Below are positions 41,878 to 51,717 of a DNA stretch of 64,000 nucleotides, in pieces. The stretch lies in the NCBI GenBank assembly GCA_963718145.1, contig CAVQYJ010000012.1:62001-126000 (forward strand), read 5' to 3'. Position 1 is the stretch's first letter. Every line of letters begins with the position of its first letter. Under the pieces are notes generated by a model. The model saw only the letters and a list, made by a program, of their open reading frames with translations. It did not search any database and was not told where the DNA came from. Source of the DNA: UBA7672 sp963718145 (GTDB lineage: Bacteria > Pseudomonadota > Alphaproteobacteria > Caulobacterales > Hyphomonadaceae). A program made the position numbers and the translations under genes.

Positions 41878-42962
41878 TCACCACGGCAAACGATCCCAGT
41901 GCGATTGCGGGACGTATTCTAGATGCGATGCCGCTCGCTGTAATCGGGCTGTCGCGGCGGGATGCGGTGACGTTCGTGAATCCGGCTGCGGAGACGCTGC
42001 TGGCGCGGAGCGCGCCCCTGCTGCGCGGACGGCCGCTGACCGACATACTGCCGGGAGACGCGCCACTGCTTGATTTCATCGGGCGAGCGCGGCGCGAGGG
42101 CGGAATCATGTCGGCGCGCTCTGTGCGCGTGGCGAGTCCGCATATCGCGCCGGTCGATCTGGACGTGTCGGCGTCTCCGGACGGCGAGGATGGCGGGCTG
42201 GTGCTGACCTTCCTGCCGACCACACGGACGGCGCAGGAAGAGACAAACGCCGAGGTGACCGCCTTCGCGCAGGTGGCGCGAATGCTGGGACACGAGGTGA
42301 AAAACCCGCTGGCGGGGATCGTCGGCGCCGCGCAGTTGCTGGCCAGGAAGGCGCGGGATGAGCAGCAGCCCCTGCTGTCGCTCATCCGCGAGGAGGGCGC
42401 GCGCATCCAGCGCATCGTCGACCGTTTCGTGGCGTTCGAGACGTTCTTCAGCCCGCGTACGCGGATGACCAACGTGCATATCGTGCTCGACAGCGTGATC
42501 GAGCTGGCCCGCGCAAGTTTCGGCGCCAATACGCGCTTCGACCTGCAGTACGATCCCTCCCTGCCGGAAATCGAGGTCGATCCGGATCACCTTCATGAGG
42601 CGGCGCTCAACCTGGTCAAGAACGCAGTCGAGGCGGCGAGCACAGGCGCGCGGCAGGCGCGGGTTTCGATCGCGACACGCTATCGCGCTGGCTTCCGGTT
42701 CGGCGGGCGCGATGCGCCCCGGGCAAGAGGCGCTCTCGAGGTTTCAATTACGGACAACGGGTCGGGCGTGCCGGAGGCATCCGTCGCTCGCGTGTTCGAA
42801 CCCTTTTTCACGACGAAGGCAGGCGGGGCGGGCATCGGGCTCGCTGTCGTCGCCGAGATCATGCAGGCGCATGGCGGCTTCGTCGTCCTGGATAACAGCG
42901 CGACCGGCGCCTCCCTGCGCCTTCTCTTCCCAATCGCGCGCAAAAAAGGAGGCGCCGCATGA
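41874..42962 (+). CDS. ntrB: Nitrogen regulation sensor kinase NtrB
   Basis: The 362-residue soluble kinase has a PAS-like input domain (ILDAMPLAVIGLSRRDAVTFVNPAAETLL), the phospho-acceptor region ARMLGHEVKNPLAGIVGAAQLLA (His in GHEVKNPL) and an ATP-binding domain (NLVKNAVEAAS, ITDNGSGVP, GGAGIGLAVVAEI). In the classic system PII protein controls its switch between kinase and phosphatase. No membrane segments. It is coupled to dusB and overlaps ntrC by four bases. Confidence 0.93.
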   Translation: MITTANDPSAIAGRILDAMPLAVIGLSRRDAVTFVNPAAETLLARSAPLLRGRPLTDILPGDAPLLDFIGRARREGGIMSARSVRVASPHIAPVDLDVSASPDGEDGGLVLTFLPTTRTAQEETNAEVTAFAQVARMLGHEVKNPLAGIVGAAQLLARKARDEQQPLLSLIREEGARIQRIVDRFVAFETFFSPRTRMTNVHIVLDSVIELARASFGANTRFDLQYDPSLPEIEVDPDHLHEAALNLVKNAVEAASTGARQARVSIATRYRAGFRFGGRDAPRARGALEVSITDNGSGVPEASVARVFEPFFTTKAGGAGIGLAVVAEIMQAHGGFVVLDNSATGASLRLLFPIARKKGGAA

Positions 42963-44374
42963 GCGGTCCCACCATTCTGGTTGCCGACGACGACGCAAGC
43001 GTGAGGCTGGTGATCAGCCAGACGCTGGCGCAGGAGGGCTATCACGTCAGGTCCACCAACACGATGTCGGCGTTGTGGCGCTGGATCCAGGCAGGCGAGG
43101 GCGACCTGCTGATCACCGATGTCTACATGCCGGACGAGTCGATCTTCGACCTTCTGCCGCAAATCCGGAGGTCGCGCCCGGACCTGCCGGTGATCGTGAT
43201 CTCGGCGCAGTCGACGGTGCTGACGGCGGCGATGGCGTCCGACCATGGGGCGTATGATTACCTGCCGAAGCCGTTCGACATCGACAAGCTGGCGGAGACC
43301 GTGCGACGGGCCCTGCAGAAGAAGCCGGTGCGGGCGATGGAGTCCACCGGCCGGCGCGCCGAGAAGGACGAGGCGCTGCCGCTGATCGGGCGCTCCAAGC
43401 CGATGCAGTCGGTCTATCGCGTTATCGCGCGGGTAATGAACAACGATCTCACCGTTCTGATCGAGGGCGAAAGCGGCACGGGCAAGGACCTGGCGGCGCG
43501 GGCGATCCACCAGCTCGGCAAGCGCAAGGCGGGACCGTTCGTGGCGGTGTCGCTCGCCGCGATCCAGCGCGAGCAGGTGGAAGAAGAACTCTTCGGCACA
43601 GCCAAGGATGAGAGCGGCAAGCGGCGAGGGCGCGTTCGCGATGCGGATGGCGGCACGCTGTTCCTTGACGAGGTCGGCGACATGCCGCTGGAGGCGCAGA
43701 CGCGTCTCGTGCGCTTCCTGCAGGACGGGCGGTTCCAGTCTTCGGACGACGATCTGGACATACGCATCGTCGCATCGACCAAGCATGACCTGCGCTCTCT
43801 GGTCGATCAGGGGCTGTTCCGCGAGGATCTCTACTATCGCCTCAACGTCGTTGCTCTGCAGTTGCCGCCGCTGCGTGAGCGCAAGGAAGACATTCCCGAT
43901 CTCGCATCAGCCTTCCTGGTGCGGGCGAAGAAGGAAGGGTTGCCAGAGAAGCAGCTCGACAAGTCGGCCTACGATCTTCTCGTGGCGTATGACTGGCCCG
44001 GCAATGTGCGGGAGCTGGAGAACGTCATTCGGCGTCTTTCAGCGCTGAGCCCTGAGCCGATCATTTCGGCGCGGGAGGTTGAGCGCGAACTGCGTTCGAC
44101 CACGCGGGCAGCGGCAGGCGAGCGGGAGTTCGAGGCCGAGATCGAGGCGCTGCTGTCGCGCCATTTCATTTCGGCGCTGTCGGCGGACCCGGACAAGGAC
44201 CCCGAAGCCGGACAAATTTACCAGACGGTGATCGAGCAGGTGGAGCGCCCGCTAATCAAGCTCGCCCTGGCGGCCACCAACGGGAACAAGGTGCGCGCCG
44301 CGGCGCTGCTGGGGCTAAATCGGAATACACTGCGCTCGAAAATCAATGGGCTGGGCGTGGGCCCGGCCGACTGA
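42959..44374 (+). CDS. ntrC: NtrC-type response regulator lacking GAFTGA
   Basis: The 471-residue regulator has a receiver with Asp54 (LLITDVYMP), an AAA+ domain with Walker A GESGTGKDLAARA and Walker B GTLFLDEVGD, and a Fis-type helix-turn-helix (AATNGNKVRAAALLGLNRNTLRSKINGLGV). Where sigma54-dependent regulators carry GAFTGA after EELFG, this protein reads EELFGTAKDESGKRRGRVRDADGG. The loop that contacts sigma54 is therefore absent, as reported for Caulobacter and Rhodobacter capsulatus NtrC, so it probably does not work through sigma54. Confidence 0.92.
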   Translation: MSGPTILVADDDASVRLVISQTLAQEGYHVRSTNTMSALWRWIQAGEGDLLITDVYMPDESIFDLLPQIRRSRPDLPVIVISAQSTVLTAAMASDHGAYDYLPKPFDIDKLAETVRRALQKKPVRAMESTGRRAEKDEALPLIGRSKPMQSVYRVIARVMNNDLTVLIEGESGTGKDLAARAIHQLGKRKAGPFVAVSLAAIQREQVEEELFGTAKDESGKRRGRVRDADGGTLFLDEVGDMPLEAQTRLVRFLQDGRFQSSDDDLDIRIVASTKHDLRSLVDQGLFREDLYYRLNVVALQLPPLRERKEDIPDLASAFLVRAKKEGLPEKQLDKSAYDLLVAYDWPGNVRELENVIRRLSALSPEPIISAREVERELRSTTRAAAGEREFEAEIEALLSRHFISALSADPDKDPEAGQIYQTVIEQVERPLIKLALAATNGNKVRAAALLGLNRNTLRSKINGLGVGPAD

Positions 44375-44601
44375 CGGTCCACTCGCGATTTCGCCCTTCA
44401 GGCGAGCCGTGACTTTCGTGTGACTCTTCCTGTTGCTTCCGCGCATCAGAGTGTGCTTTGCTTGTCACAGGTGTTGCACGTCCGCCGCAGGGTGGGGGCG
44501 GGCGGCGGCGCCGGGTGATGAGAATCGCTGTGGGACGCCGCCCCCTTGTTGGAAACGGGTAGGGGAGGGAAGCGCCGCCTGCGGTCCAGCGGGTAGAGTG
44601 C

Positions 44602-46827
44602 ATGGCTGAACAAGCCGCCGCAGAGGCGAAGACGGGGCTCGGAAGAGCCACCTCGAACGCATTCAAGATCCTCTTTGCGCTGGCCGCCGTCATCGGGACC
44701 GGCGCCACCTATCTCGCCATTACCGAAAACAGCCCCGGAGCGGCAGGACAGCCAAGCCTGTTCTGGCTGCTGATCGCCAACCTCATCATCATCGCCGGCC
44801 TGGCATTCGTGCTGGGCTCGCGCGTGATGCAATTGATCCACGAGAACCGCGAGACGAATGGCGGCGCGCGGTTAAGGCTGCGGATCGTGTTCCTGTTCTC
44901 ACTCGCCGCAGCGGTGCCGACAGTGATCATCGCGGGCTTTCTTGCCGTCGGTATCAACCGCACGGTCGATAGCTGGTTCAGCGAGCCGGTGACGCGGATC
45001 GTCGATCAGGGTACCGCGGCGGCGAAGGCCACGATCGACGACCTCAGCAAGGAAGCGACCAACGAAGTCGGGCTGATGATGGCGGACTTCGGCCGAGGCG
45101 AGAACGCAGCGGTCTGTCAGTCGTCGATCGCTGCATTGAAGGGCTGCCTGAAGGACCGCAGCGAAGTTGGCGGCCTCTTTCGCCGGATCGAGGCGTATTC
45201 CGGAACCGGGCAGGTGCTGTTCGACGACCTGGTTGCGGACGGCGCTGCGCCGGCGATGGCGCCTCCGACGGAGTATTTCCAGCAGCTCAACCAGGGCAAG
45301 ACCATCACCGGCCAGAACTATCTGAACGGCGCGGTGCGCATCCTGTTCAAGGCGCCCGGCTTTGACGATGTCTATATCTGGGTGGCGCGCACCATTCCCA
45401 CGGCGGTCGCTGAACGGCTGGTGCAGGCGGACCAGTCCAATCGCGAGTTCCAGGCGGCGCGGCAAAGGCGCGAGCGGTTGTCGCTGGTGCTGACCCTCTC
45501 CTATGTCGAGGCGGCGCTGCTGATGCTGCTGGGCACGGCGTGGCTGGGAATGACGGCGGCGGAGCGGATCGCCATGCCGGTTGGCGCGCTGGCGGGTGCG
45601 GCGCGTGCTGTGCGCGATGGCGATCTGTCGGTGCGCCTGCTGAAGCCCAAGGTGCGCGACGAGATCGCCGATCTTGCCGACGCCTTCAACGAGATGACGG
45701 ATCGGCTGTCGCGCCAGACGCATGCGCTCGACCGTGCGCGGATCGACGCCGAGACGCGCTCGGCCTTCATCGAGACCGTGTTGGCGGGCGTGGAGGCAGG
45801 CGTCATCCGGGTCGATTCCAATCTCAAGGTGACCATCGCCAACTCCTCGGCGCAGATGCTGCTGGACTTCATCTACCGTCCCTCCGAGGCGGCGGACCTT
45901 TCGGCGATCGCACCGGAATTCCTGAACGCGGCGCGGCGCTCGATCGAGACCGGGCAGGCGGTTGATGCGGTGTCGAAGCGGTCGACCGAGAGCGGCGTCA
46001 TGCATTTCCAGATCCGGGTCTCGCCAGAAGAGGGGGCGGGCGGGGCGGTGATCACTTTCCACGATACGACGCGGCTGGTGCTTGGGCAGCGGCAGGCGGC
46101 GTGGCGAGACGTCGCCCGGCGCATCGCCCACGAAATCCGCAACCCGCTGACGCCGATCCAGCTTTCGGCCGAGCGGCTCAAGCGGCGGTTCACCAGCCAG
46201 ATCACGACCGACCGCGAGACGTTTGAGCGCTGTACCGACACGATCACGCGCCAGGTCGCGGATTTGGGCCGCATGGTGGAAGAGTTCTCCGGCTTTGCTC
46301 GCATGCCCAAGCCGACGTTCGGGCCGTTCAATCTTGCCGACATGGCGCAAGCGGTGGCGTTCTCTCAGCGCATGGCGACACCGGGCATCGCGGTGACGGT
46401 GCACACGCCTGCAGACGTGAAGATGATGGGCGACGAGCGCATGCTCGCGCAAGCGCTGACCAACATCGTCAAGAATGCCGCAGAGGCGGTGGAACGCAAG
46501 ATCGAGGGCGGCGAACTGAACAGCGGCTCGGTCGGCATTGAAGTGATGCAGGATGGGGACGAAGTGCAGGTGACGGTGCGAGACAATGGTCCGGGCTTTC
46601 CTGTGCAGGATCGCGACCGGGTGCTCGAACCCTACGTGACGACGCGCAAGAACGGGGTGGGGCTCGGCCTCGCCATCGTGTCGCGCATCGTCGAGGACCA
46701 TGGCGGGCGGATCTGGCTCGGCGACAACGAACATTCGGCGACAGGCGCGCGGGTCGATATCCGCATGCCGGTTCAGCCCACACTTTCAGAAGATCTTGTG
46801 GCGTACGCAGGTGAAGGAGCAGCGTGA
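44602..46827 (+). CDS. ntrY: Nitrogen regulation sensor kinase NtrY
   Basis: The 741-residue membrane kinase has four membrane helices (ILFALAAVIGTGATYLAI, LFWLLIANLIIIAGLAFVL, IVFLFSLAAAVPTVIIAGFLAV and a later AALLMLLGTAWLGMTAAERI), an extracytoplasmic domain, a HAMP linker (GAARAVRDGDLSVRLLKPK), PAS and the kinase core: VARRIAHEIRNPLTPIQLSAERLKRRF (His), NLKVTIANSSAQMLLDF, and NIVKNAAEAVE, VRDNGPGFP, NGVGLGLAIVSRI. It lies 227 bases after ntrC and overlaps ntrX. Its signal in relatives relates to nitrogen, redox or envelope state. Confidence 0.93.
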   Translation: MAEQAAAEAKTGLGRATSNAFKILFALAAVIGTGATYLAITENSPGAAGQPSLFWLLIANLIIIAGLAFVLGSRVMQLIHENRETNGGARLRLRIVFLFSLAAAVPTVIIAGFLAVGINRTVDSWFSEPVTRIVDQGTAAAKATIDDLSKEATNEVGLMMADFGRGENAAVCQSSIAALKGCLKDRSEVGGLFRRIEAYSGTGQVLFDDLVADGAAPAMAPPTEYFQQLNQGKTITGQNYLNGAVRILFKAPGFDDVYIWVARTIPTAVAERLVQADQSNREFQAARQRRERLSLVLTLSYVEAALLMLLGTAWLGMTAAERIAMPVGALAGAARAVRDGDLSVRLLKPKVRDEIADLADAFNEMTDRLSRQTHALDRARIDAETRSAFIETVLAGVEAGVIRVDSNLKVTIANSSAQMLLDFIYRPSEAADLSAIAPEFLNAARRSIETGQAVDAVSKRSTESGVMHFQIRVSPEEGAGGAVITFHDTTRLVLGQRQAAWRDVARRIAHEIRNPLTPIQLSAERLKRRFTSQITTDRETFERCTDTITRQVADLGRMVEEFSGFARMPKPTFGPFNLADMAQAVAFSQRMATPGIAVTVHTPADVKMMGDERMLAQALTNIVKNAAEAVERKIEGGELNSGSVGIEVMQDGDEVQVTVRDNGPGFPVQDRDRVLEPYVTTRKNGVGLGLAIVSRIVEDHGGRIWLGDNEHSATGARVDIRMPVQPTLSEDLVAYAGEGAA

Positions 46828-48215
46828 TGGCGGCAGAAATCCTGGTAGTCGATGACGAGTCTGACATTCGCGAACTCGTGGGCGGAATCCTGCAGGATGA
46901 AGGTTACACTGTCCGGACGGCGGGGAACTCCGCCGACGCGCTCGCCGCAGTACGGGTGAGGGCGCCTCGCCTGGTCGTGCTGGACGTCTGGCTCAAGGGC
47001 TCGGATCTCGACGGTCTTGAAATCCTGACGATCCTCAAGGAAATGGACCCGCTGCTGCCTGTGGTGGTCATTTCGGGCCATGGCACGGTCGAGACAGCGG
47101 TGACCGCGATCCGCCGCGGGGCCTATGACTATATCGAAAAGCCCTTCCAGGCCGACAAGCTGATCCTCACCGTGCAGCGTGCGCTGGAGAACGCAGCGCT
47201 CAAGCGAGAGAATTCGCAGCTGCGGGCCCGGTCCGCGGCGTCAAGCGAGCTGGTCGGCAAGTCGAGCGTGATGGCGCAGCTCGCCGGATCGATCGAGAAG
47301 GTCGCGCCGACCAACAGTCGCATCCTGATCTCAGGTCCGCCGGGCTCGGGCAAGGAGCTGGTGGCGCGGCTGATCCACGAACACTCCAACCGCGCACGCG
47401 GGCCATTCGTCGTCCTGAGCGCCGCGGCGCTTGATCCGGAACGCATGGAGGTCGAGTTGTTCGGCGAAGAGGCCGGCGACGGCAAGGCGCCGAAGATCGG
47501 GCTCTTTGAACAGGCGCACACGGGAACGCTGCTGCTGGACGAGATTGCCGACATGCCGCTGGCGGCGCAGAGCCGGATCTTGCGCGTTCTGGTCGACCAG
47601 CGCTTCAAGCGTCGCAACGGGCGCGACGACGTGACCGTGGATGTGCGGGTGATCTCGACTTCGGCGCGCGACCTCAAGGCAGAGATTTCTTCGGGGCGGT
47701 TCCGCGAAGATCTCTACTACCGGCTCAACGTTGTGCCTGTGGACGTGCCGGCGCTGGACCGGCGACGAGAAGATATTCCGGATATGGTGGGCTACTTCGT
47801 CCGCCGCGTTGCAGACGCCACCGGTCTCCAGCCTCGCGCGTTCAGCGATGACGCGGTTGCGGTGCTCCAGGCGAGCGAATGGCCGGGCAACGTCCGCCAA
47901 CTCCGGAATGTGGTTGAGCGATTGCTGATCCTTACCAATGGCGAGCCGCCCGGGCCGATCACCGCCCAGCACCTGCCGGGCGACGAGAAGGCCGGCGGTG
48001 CGTCTGCAGCGGGCTCGATGCAGATGATTTCCATGTCCCTGAGGGATGCGCGGGAACACTTCGAGCGTGAGTATCTGGCGATGCAGATCACGCGGTTCGG
48101 CGGCAATGTCTCTCGCACCGCCCAGTTCATCGGAATGGAGCGCTCGGCCCTGCACCGGAAGCTGAAGGCGCTCGGGGTTGAAACCAATCTCGGCCAGAAG
48201 GAGCCGCAGAGCTGA
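46827..48215 (+). CDS. ntrX: NtrX response regulator lacking GAFTGA
   Basis: The 462-residue protein has a receiver domain with Asp53 (LVVLDVWLKG), an AAA+ domain with GPPGSGKELVARL and GTLLLDEIAD, and a C-terminal Fis-type helix-turn-helix (FGGNVSRTAQFIGMERSALHRKLKALGV). The segment after VELFGEE reads AGDGKAPKIGLFEQAHTG, so the GAFTGA loop is missing, as is usual for alphaproteobacterial NtrX. A GTG at 46824 is also in frame, but ATG 46827 follows AAGGAG at a normal distance, and the start overlaps the ntrY stop. Confidence 0.92.
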   Translation: MAAEILVVDDESDIRELVGGILQDEGYTVRTAGNSADALAAVRVRAPRLVVLDVWLKGSDLDGLEILTILKEMDPLLPVVVISGHGTVETAVTAIRRGAYDYIEKPFQADKLILTVQRALENAALKRENSQLRARSAASSELVGKSSVMAQLAGSIEKVAPTNSRILISGPPGSGKELVARLIHEHSNRARGPFVVLSAAALDPERMEVELFGEEAGDGKAPKIGLFEQAHTGTLLLDEIADMPLAAQSRILRVLVDQRFKRRNGRDDVTVDVRVISTSARDLKAEISSGRFREDLYYRLNVVPVDVPALDRRREDIPDMVGYFVRRVADATGLQPRAFSDDAVAVLQASEWPGNVRQLRNVVERLLILTNGEPPGPITAQHLPGDEKAGGASAAGSMQMISMSLRDAREHFEREYLAMQITRFGGNVSRTAQFIGMERSALHRKLKALGVETNLGQKEPQS

Positions 48216-48393
48216 CTGGCTCCTGACGGTTTCAGTGCGGCGCCACGCCTTCGGGCGCTGCCGGGACGGCCTGACGCCGATTGGTGCGAAGCCCGGGGTC
48301 AACCCCGACCGGGTTCGCAGGGCATTGCTCACTGCACGCTGGAAGCGTTAAACCTCAGGCAAGGCCCCAGCAAAAGAAGGCTCAAGAACAGAC

Positions 48394-48642
48394 ATGTCGT
48401 CGGACAAGAAACAGAACCTGCAAGACATTTTCCTCAACGCCGTACGTAAGGGGAAAACTCCCCTCACGGTTTTCCTTGTGAACGGCGTCAAGCTCCAGGG
48501 CATCGTGACCTGGTTCGACAATTTCTGCGTGCTGCTCAAGGGCGAGGGACGTCCGCCCCAGCTCGTTTACAAGCACGCTATCTCGACGATCGCGCCCAAT
48601 GCGCCGGTGAACCTGTTCGAGAACGAAGACGGCGAGGACTGA
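48394..48642 (+). CDS. hfq: RNA chaperone Hfq
   Basis: The 82-residue Sm-like protein assembles into hexamers that pair small RNAs with messenger RNAs. The two Sm motifs are intact: NLQDIFLNAVRKGKTPLTVFLVNGVKLQGIVTWFDNFCVLLK and the YKHAISTI signature, followed by an acidic tail (FENEDGED). It is followed directly by hflX with no gap, the usual hfq-hflX pairing. Confidence 0.97.
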   Translation: MSSDKKQNLQDIFLNAVRKGKTPLTVFLVNGVKLQGIVTWFDNFCVLLKGEGRPPQLVYKHAISTIAPNAPVNLFENEDGED

Positions 48643-49956
48643 TTGCCAAGGGACCTGATCGATCGCCGCCCTCCAGAGGATGTCGCAGCGATCGTGCTGC
48701 CGATCGTCGGCCCGTCCGAGATCGCCCGTTCGCGGCTCGAAGAGAGCCAGGGGCTGGCGGAGGCGCTGGAGGTCAAGCTCGCATTCGCAGACCAGCTCAA
48801 CGTGCGCGAACCGCATCCTGCGCGGCTGTTCGGGTCAGGCCAGCTGGATGCGCTGTCGAAGCGCTTCAGGGAAGACGGCGTCACGCTGTTCATCGTTGAT
48901 GGCGCGCTCACACCGGTGCAGCAGCGCAATCTCGAGACCGAACTTCAGCTCAAGGTCATCGATCGCACCGGATTGATCCTCGAGATTTTCGGCCTGCGTG
49001 CGCGCACGGCGGAGGGCCGGCTGCAGGTAGAGATGGCGCGGTCGCTCTATGAGCGCTCGCGTCTCGTGCGGACATGGACGCACCTTGAACGGCAACGGGG
49101 CGGCTTCGGCTTCCTCGGTGGTCCCGGTGAATCCCAGCTCGAGACGGACAGGCGGCTTCTCGACAAGCGCATTATCGGGTTCAAGCGCGAGCTCGACGAC
49201 GTGCGGCGTACGCGGCGGCTGCAGCGTGAAGGACGGATAAAGCGCGGCGCGCCGGTGGCGGCGATCGTCGGCTATACCAATTCGGGCAAGTCGACGCTGT
49301 TCAACCGGCTGACGTCATCCGACGTGCTGGCGGCGGACATGCCGTTCGCCACGCTGGATCCTACGGTGCGGGAGATCGTAGCTGCGTCGGGAAGGCGGAT
49401 CGCCCTGGTCGACACGGTTGGGTTCATCACCGACCTGCCGACGACGCTGGTCGCCGCCTTCCGCGCCACGCTAGAAGAGGCGATGGAGGCGGACCTGCTC
49501 GTGCATGTGCGGGATATTGCCCATCCCGACACGGAGTATCAGTCCCACGACGTCTACGGCATCCTGGATCAGCTCTCCGAGGAGACTAACTTAGACCGTC
49601 CACCTGTGATCGAGGTGTGGAACAAGGCGGATGCGCTGGATGGTACGACCGGCGAGGTTCTTGCCAAGCGGGCGGCAAGCCACAATCCGCCGGCGCTGAT
49701 GGTTTCGGCGCTGACAGGGCAGGGGACGGACGAGTTGCTCTTTGCCGTCGAGGCGGCGCTGTTCCGCAATCGGCGCATGCGCCACGTCACCATTCCAGCG
49801 GCGGACGGGCGCCTGCACGCCTGGCTGCACAAGAACTGCGAGGTGGCCTCTGAACACTTGTCGGGTGAAAGCGACTACAACCTGGAAGTCTTCATGACGG
49901 ACGAGGACGTGGCGCGATTCAAGGCGATGTCGCCGGACGCAGCGGTGACCGTTTGA
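48643..49956 (+). CDS. hflX: GTPase HflX
   Basis: The 437-residue ribosome-associated GTPase helps rescue stalled or hibernating ribosomes. The N-terminal HflX domain contains FGSGQLDALSKRF and LIFVDG-like sequence, then the GTPase domain with GYTNSGKSTLFNRLT (P-loop), FATLDPTVRE (switch I), DTVGFITDLPTTLVAAFRATLEE (DxxG) and VWNKAD (NKxD). TTG is taken as the start because it abuts the hfq stop and no ATG precedes the conserved N-terminus in frame. Confidence 0.94.
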   Translation: MPRDLIDRRPPEDVAAIVLPIVGPSEIARSRLEESQGLAEALEVKLAFADQLNVREPHPARLFGSGQLDALSKRFREDGVTLFIVDGALTPVQQRNLETELQLKVIDRTGLILEIFGLRARTAEGRLQVEMARSLYERSRLVRTWTHLERQRGGFGFLGGPGESQLETDRRLLDKRIIGFKRELDDVRRTRRLQREGRIKRGAPVAAIVGYTNSGKSTLFNRLTSSDVLAADMPFATLDPTVREIVAASGRRIALVDTVGFITDLPTTLVAAFRATLEEAMEADLLVHVRDIAHPDTEYQSHDVYGILDQLSEETNLDRPPVIEVWNKADALDGTTGEVLAKRAASHNPPALMVSALTGQGTDELLFAVEAALFRNRRMRHVTIPAADGRLHAWLHKNCEVASEHLSGESDYNLEVFMTDEDVARFKAMSPDAAVTV

Positions 49957-49963
49957 GAGAAAC

Positions 49964-50038
<75 letters not shown>

Positions 50039-50127
50039 GTTTCGCCCTTCAGCGAAGGCGCTCCGCATAACGGAAACGCCCTGCCGTGGGAAGGCCCATG
50101 GGATGGGGAAGACCGGGACAGGAGAGA

Positions 50128-50292
50128 ATGCCGCAGAAACCCCCGAAAAAGCCGTCTCAACCGGGTTCCGAAGCGGAGCGCAGGGAGGCGCGCCTGGCCG
50201 AAGCGCTGCGGGCAAATCTTAAGCGCCGGAAAGCGGTCGGGCGGAATGCGGGCGATAAACCCTCCGAAAAGGCCGGACCCGACAAGGAGTAG
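50128..50292 (+). CDS. Small conserved basic protein upstream of murA
   Basis: The 54-residue protein MPQKPPKKPSQPGSEAERRE… is Lys/Pro rich at the start and helical in the middle (EARLAEALRANLKRRKAVGR). Small proteins of this kind (RLAEALRxNLKRRKAQ) often precede murA in alphaproteobacteria, which supports it as a real gene. Function unknown. The start at 50128 follows GGAGAG; upstream in-frame codons run into the tRNA promoter region. Confidence 0.6.
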   Translation: MPQKPPKKPSQPGSEAERREARLAEALRANLKRRKAVGRNAGDKPSEKAGPDKE

Positions 50293-50340
50293 GCCCGCTC
50301 GCGCCTTGCCCGCGCCGAATTCGGGGCCATAACGTCGCTG

Positions 50341-51612
50341 ATGGACAAGCTTTCAATTCTTGGAAACGGCGGCCTCAACGGAACGATTCCAATTTCAGGC
50401 GCCAAGAATTCGGCGCTAAAGCTCATGGCGGCGTCGCTGCTGTGCGAGCAACCGCTAGTGCTGACCAGCATGCCGAACCTTGCCGACACGCGTTTCATGC
50501 AGAAGCTGCTGCAGAGCCTGGGCGTGGTGGTGGAATGGCCGACAGGCGAGAGCCTGTGCCGGATGCATGCCGAGAACATCTCCTCGACCATCGCGCCGTA
50601 TGATCTCGTGCGGAAGATGCGGGCGACGTTCAACGTTCTCGGGCCGCTGCTGGCGCGCGTGGGCCACGCTACTGTGTCGCTGCCGGGCGGATGCGCCATC
50701 GGTGCGCGGCCGGTGGATCTGCACCTCAAGGCGTTCGAAGCCATGGGCGCCGACATCGTCATCGAGGAAGGCTATGTGAAGGCTGCGGCGCTTCGCGGAC
50801 TCAAGGGCGCGCATATCGTGTTCCCGTTCGTGTCGGTGGGCGCCACGGAGCATGCGATGCTGGCGGCGACGCTGGCCCATGGCGAGACCATCCTGGAAAA
50901 TGCGGCGTGCGAGCCGGAGATCGGCGATCTCGCCATATGCCTCAATGCCTGCGGCGCGAAAATCCGTGGTTACGGCACGCCCATCATCCACATTACCGGC
51001 GTGCCCAGGCTCACTGGCGCACGGCATGACGTGATCTCCGACCGGATCGAGGCCGGCACGTTCGCGATTGCAGCTGCGGCGACGGGCGGCAATGTCCTGC
51101 TAGAAGGCGCGCGGGCCCATGACCTTGGCGCCCTGATCGACTGCCTGCAGCGGGCAGGTGTGGCGGTCGATGTCGAGGCAAAGGGCATTCGCATCCGGCG
51201 TAGCGACGAGAAACTCCAGGCCGTGGACGTCGAAACCCGACCGCACCCCGGCTTTCCGACCGACCTGCAGGCCCAATTCATGGCGCTGATGGCGGTGGCC
51301 GAGGGAACCAGCACAATCAAGGAAACCATCTTCGAGAACCGCTTCATGCATGCGCCAGAGCTGAACCGCCTCGGTGCGGACATCACGGTGCGGGGCAGCG
51401 AGGCCATCGTACGCGGCGTACCGCGGCTGCACGGCGCCCAGGTGATGGCGACCGACCTGCGTGCGTCGGTCAGCCTCGTCATCGCAGCCCTGGTGGCGGA
51501 CGGCGAGACGACTGTGAACCGCATCTACCACCTCGACCGGGGCTTCGAGCGGCTGGAAGAAAAGCTGGGCCGCTGCGGAGCCAAGATCACCCGGCAGGGC
51601 AATTCCGCCTAG
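50341..51612 (+). CDS. murA: UDP-N-acetylglucosamine 1-carboxyvinyltransferase
   Basis: The 423-residue enzyme adds enolpyruvate from PEP to UDP-GlcNAc, the first committed step of peptidoglycan synthesis and the target of fosfomycin. The active-site Cys is Cys118 in VSLPGGCAIGARPVDLHLKA, and GAKNSALKLMAASLL near residue 20 carries the substrate lysine and asparagine. FAIAAAATGGNVLLEG, HPGFPTDLQAQFMALMAVAEG and the late RASVSLVIAALVA complete the family pattern. Confidence 0.97.
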   Translation: MDKLSILGNGGLNGTIPISGAKNSALKLMAASLLCEQPLVLTSMPNLADTRFMQKLLQSLGVVVEWPTGESLCRMHAENISSTIAPYDLVRKMRATFNVLGPLLARVGHATVSLPGGCAIGARPVDLHLKAFEAMGADIVIEEGYVKAAALRGLKGAHIVFPFVSVGATEHAMLAATLAHGETILENAACEPEIGDLAICLNACGAKIRGYGTPIIHITGVPRLTGARHDVISDRIEAGTFAIAAAATGGNVLLEGARAHDLGALIDCLQRAGVAVDVEAKGIRIRRSDEKLQAVDVETRPHPGFPTDLQAQFMALMAVAEGTSTIKETIFENRFMHAPELNRLGADITVRGSEAIVRGVPRLHGAQVMATDLRASVSLVIAALVADGETTVNRIYHLDRGFERLEEKLGRCGAKITRQGNSA

Positions 51613-51717
51613 CAGGCGGGCGCCGTCCGGTCCCGCTGGAGACTCGCCCCGATCTGGTCTAGGGAGAACGCGGTTTTTCCACGATCCCGAGTTTGTGGTC
51701 ACGGAGCGGCAAGGCGT

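Noticed and set aside
44899..46734. 611-codon open frame antisense to ntrY
   Set aside because: Shadow of a complete histidine kinase; no motif and no ribosome site.
50040..50127. TTCGCCCTTCAGCGAA palindrome near tRNA-Thr as a terminator or operator
   Set aside because: The stem is only five pairs, there is no T-run, and it lies on the 5' side of the tRNA, so I could not support either role.
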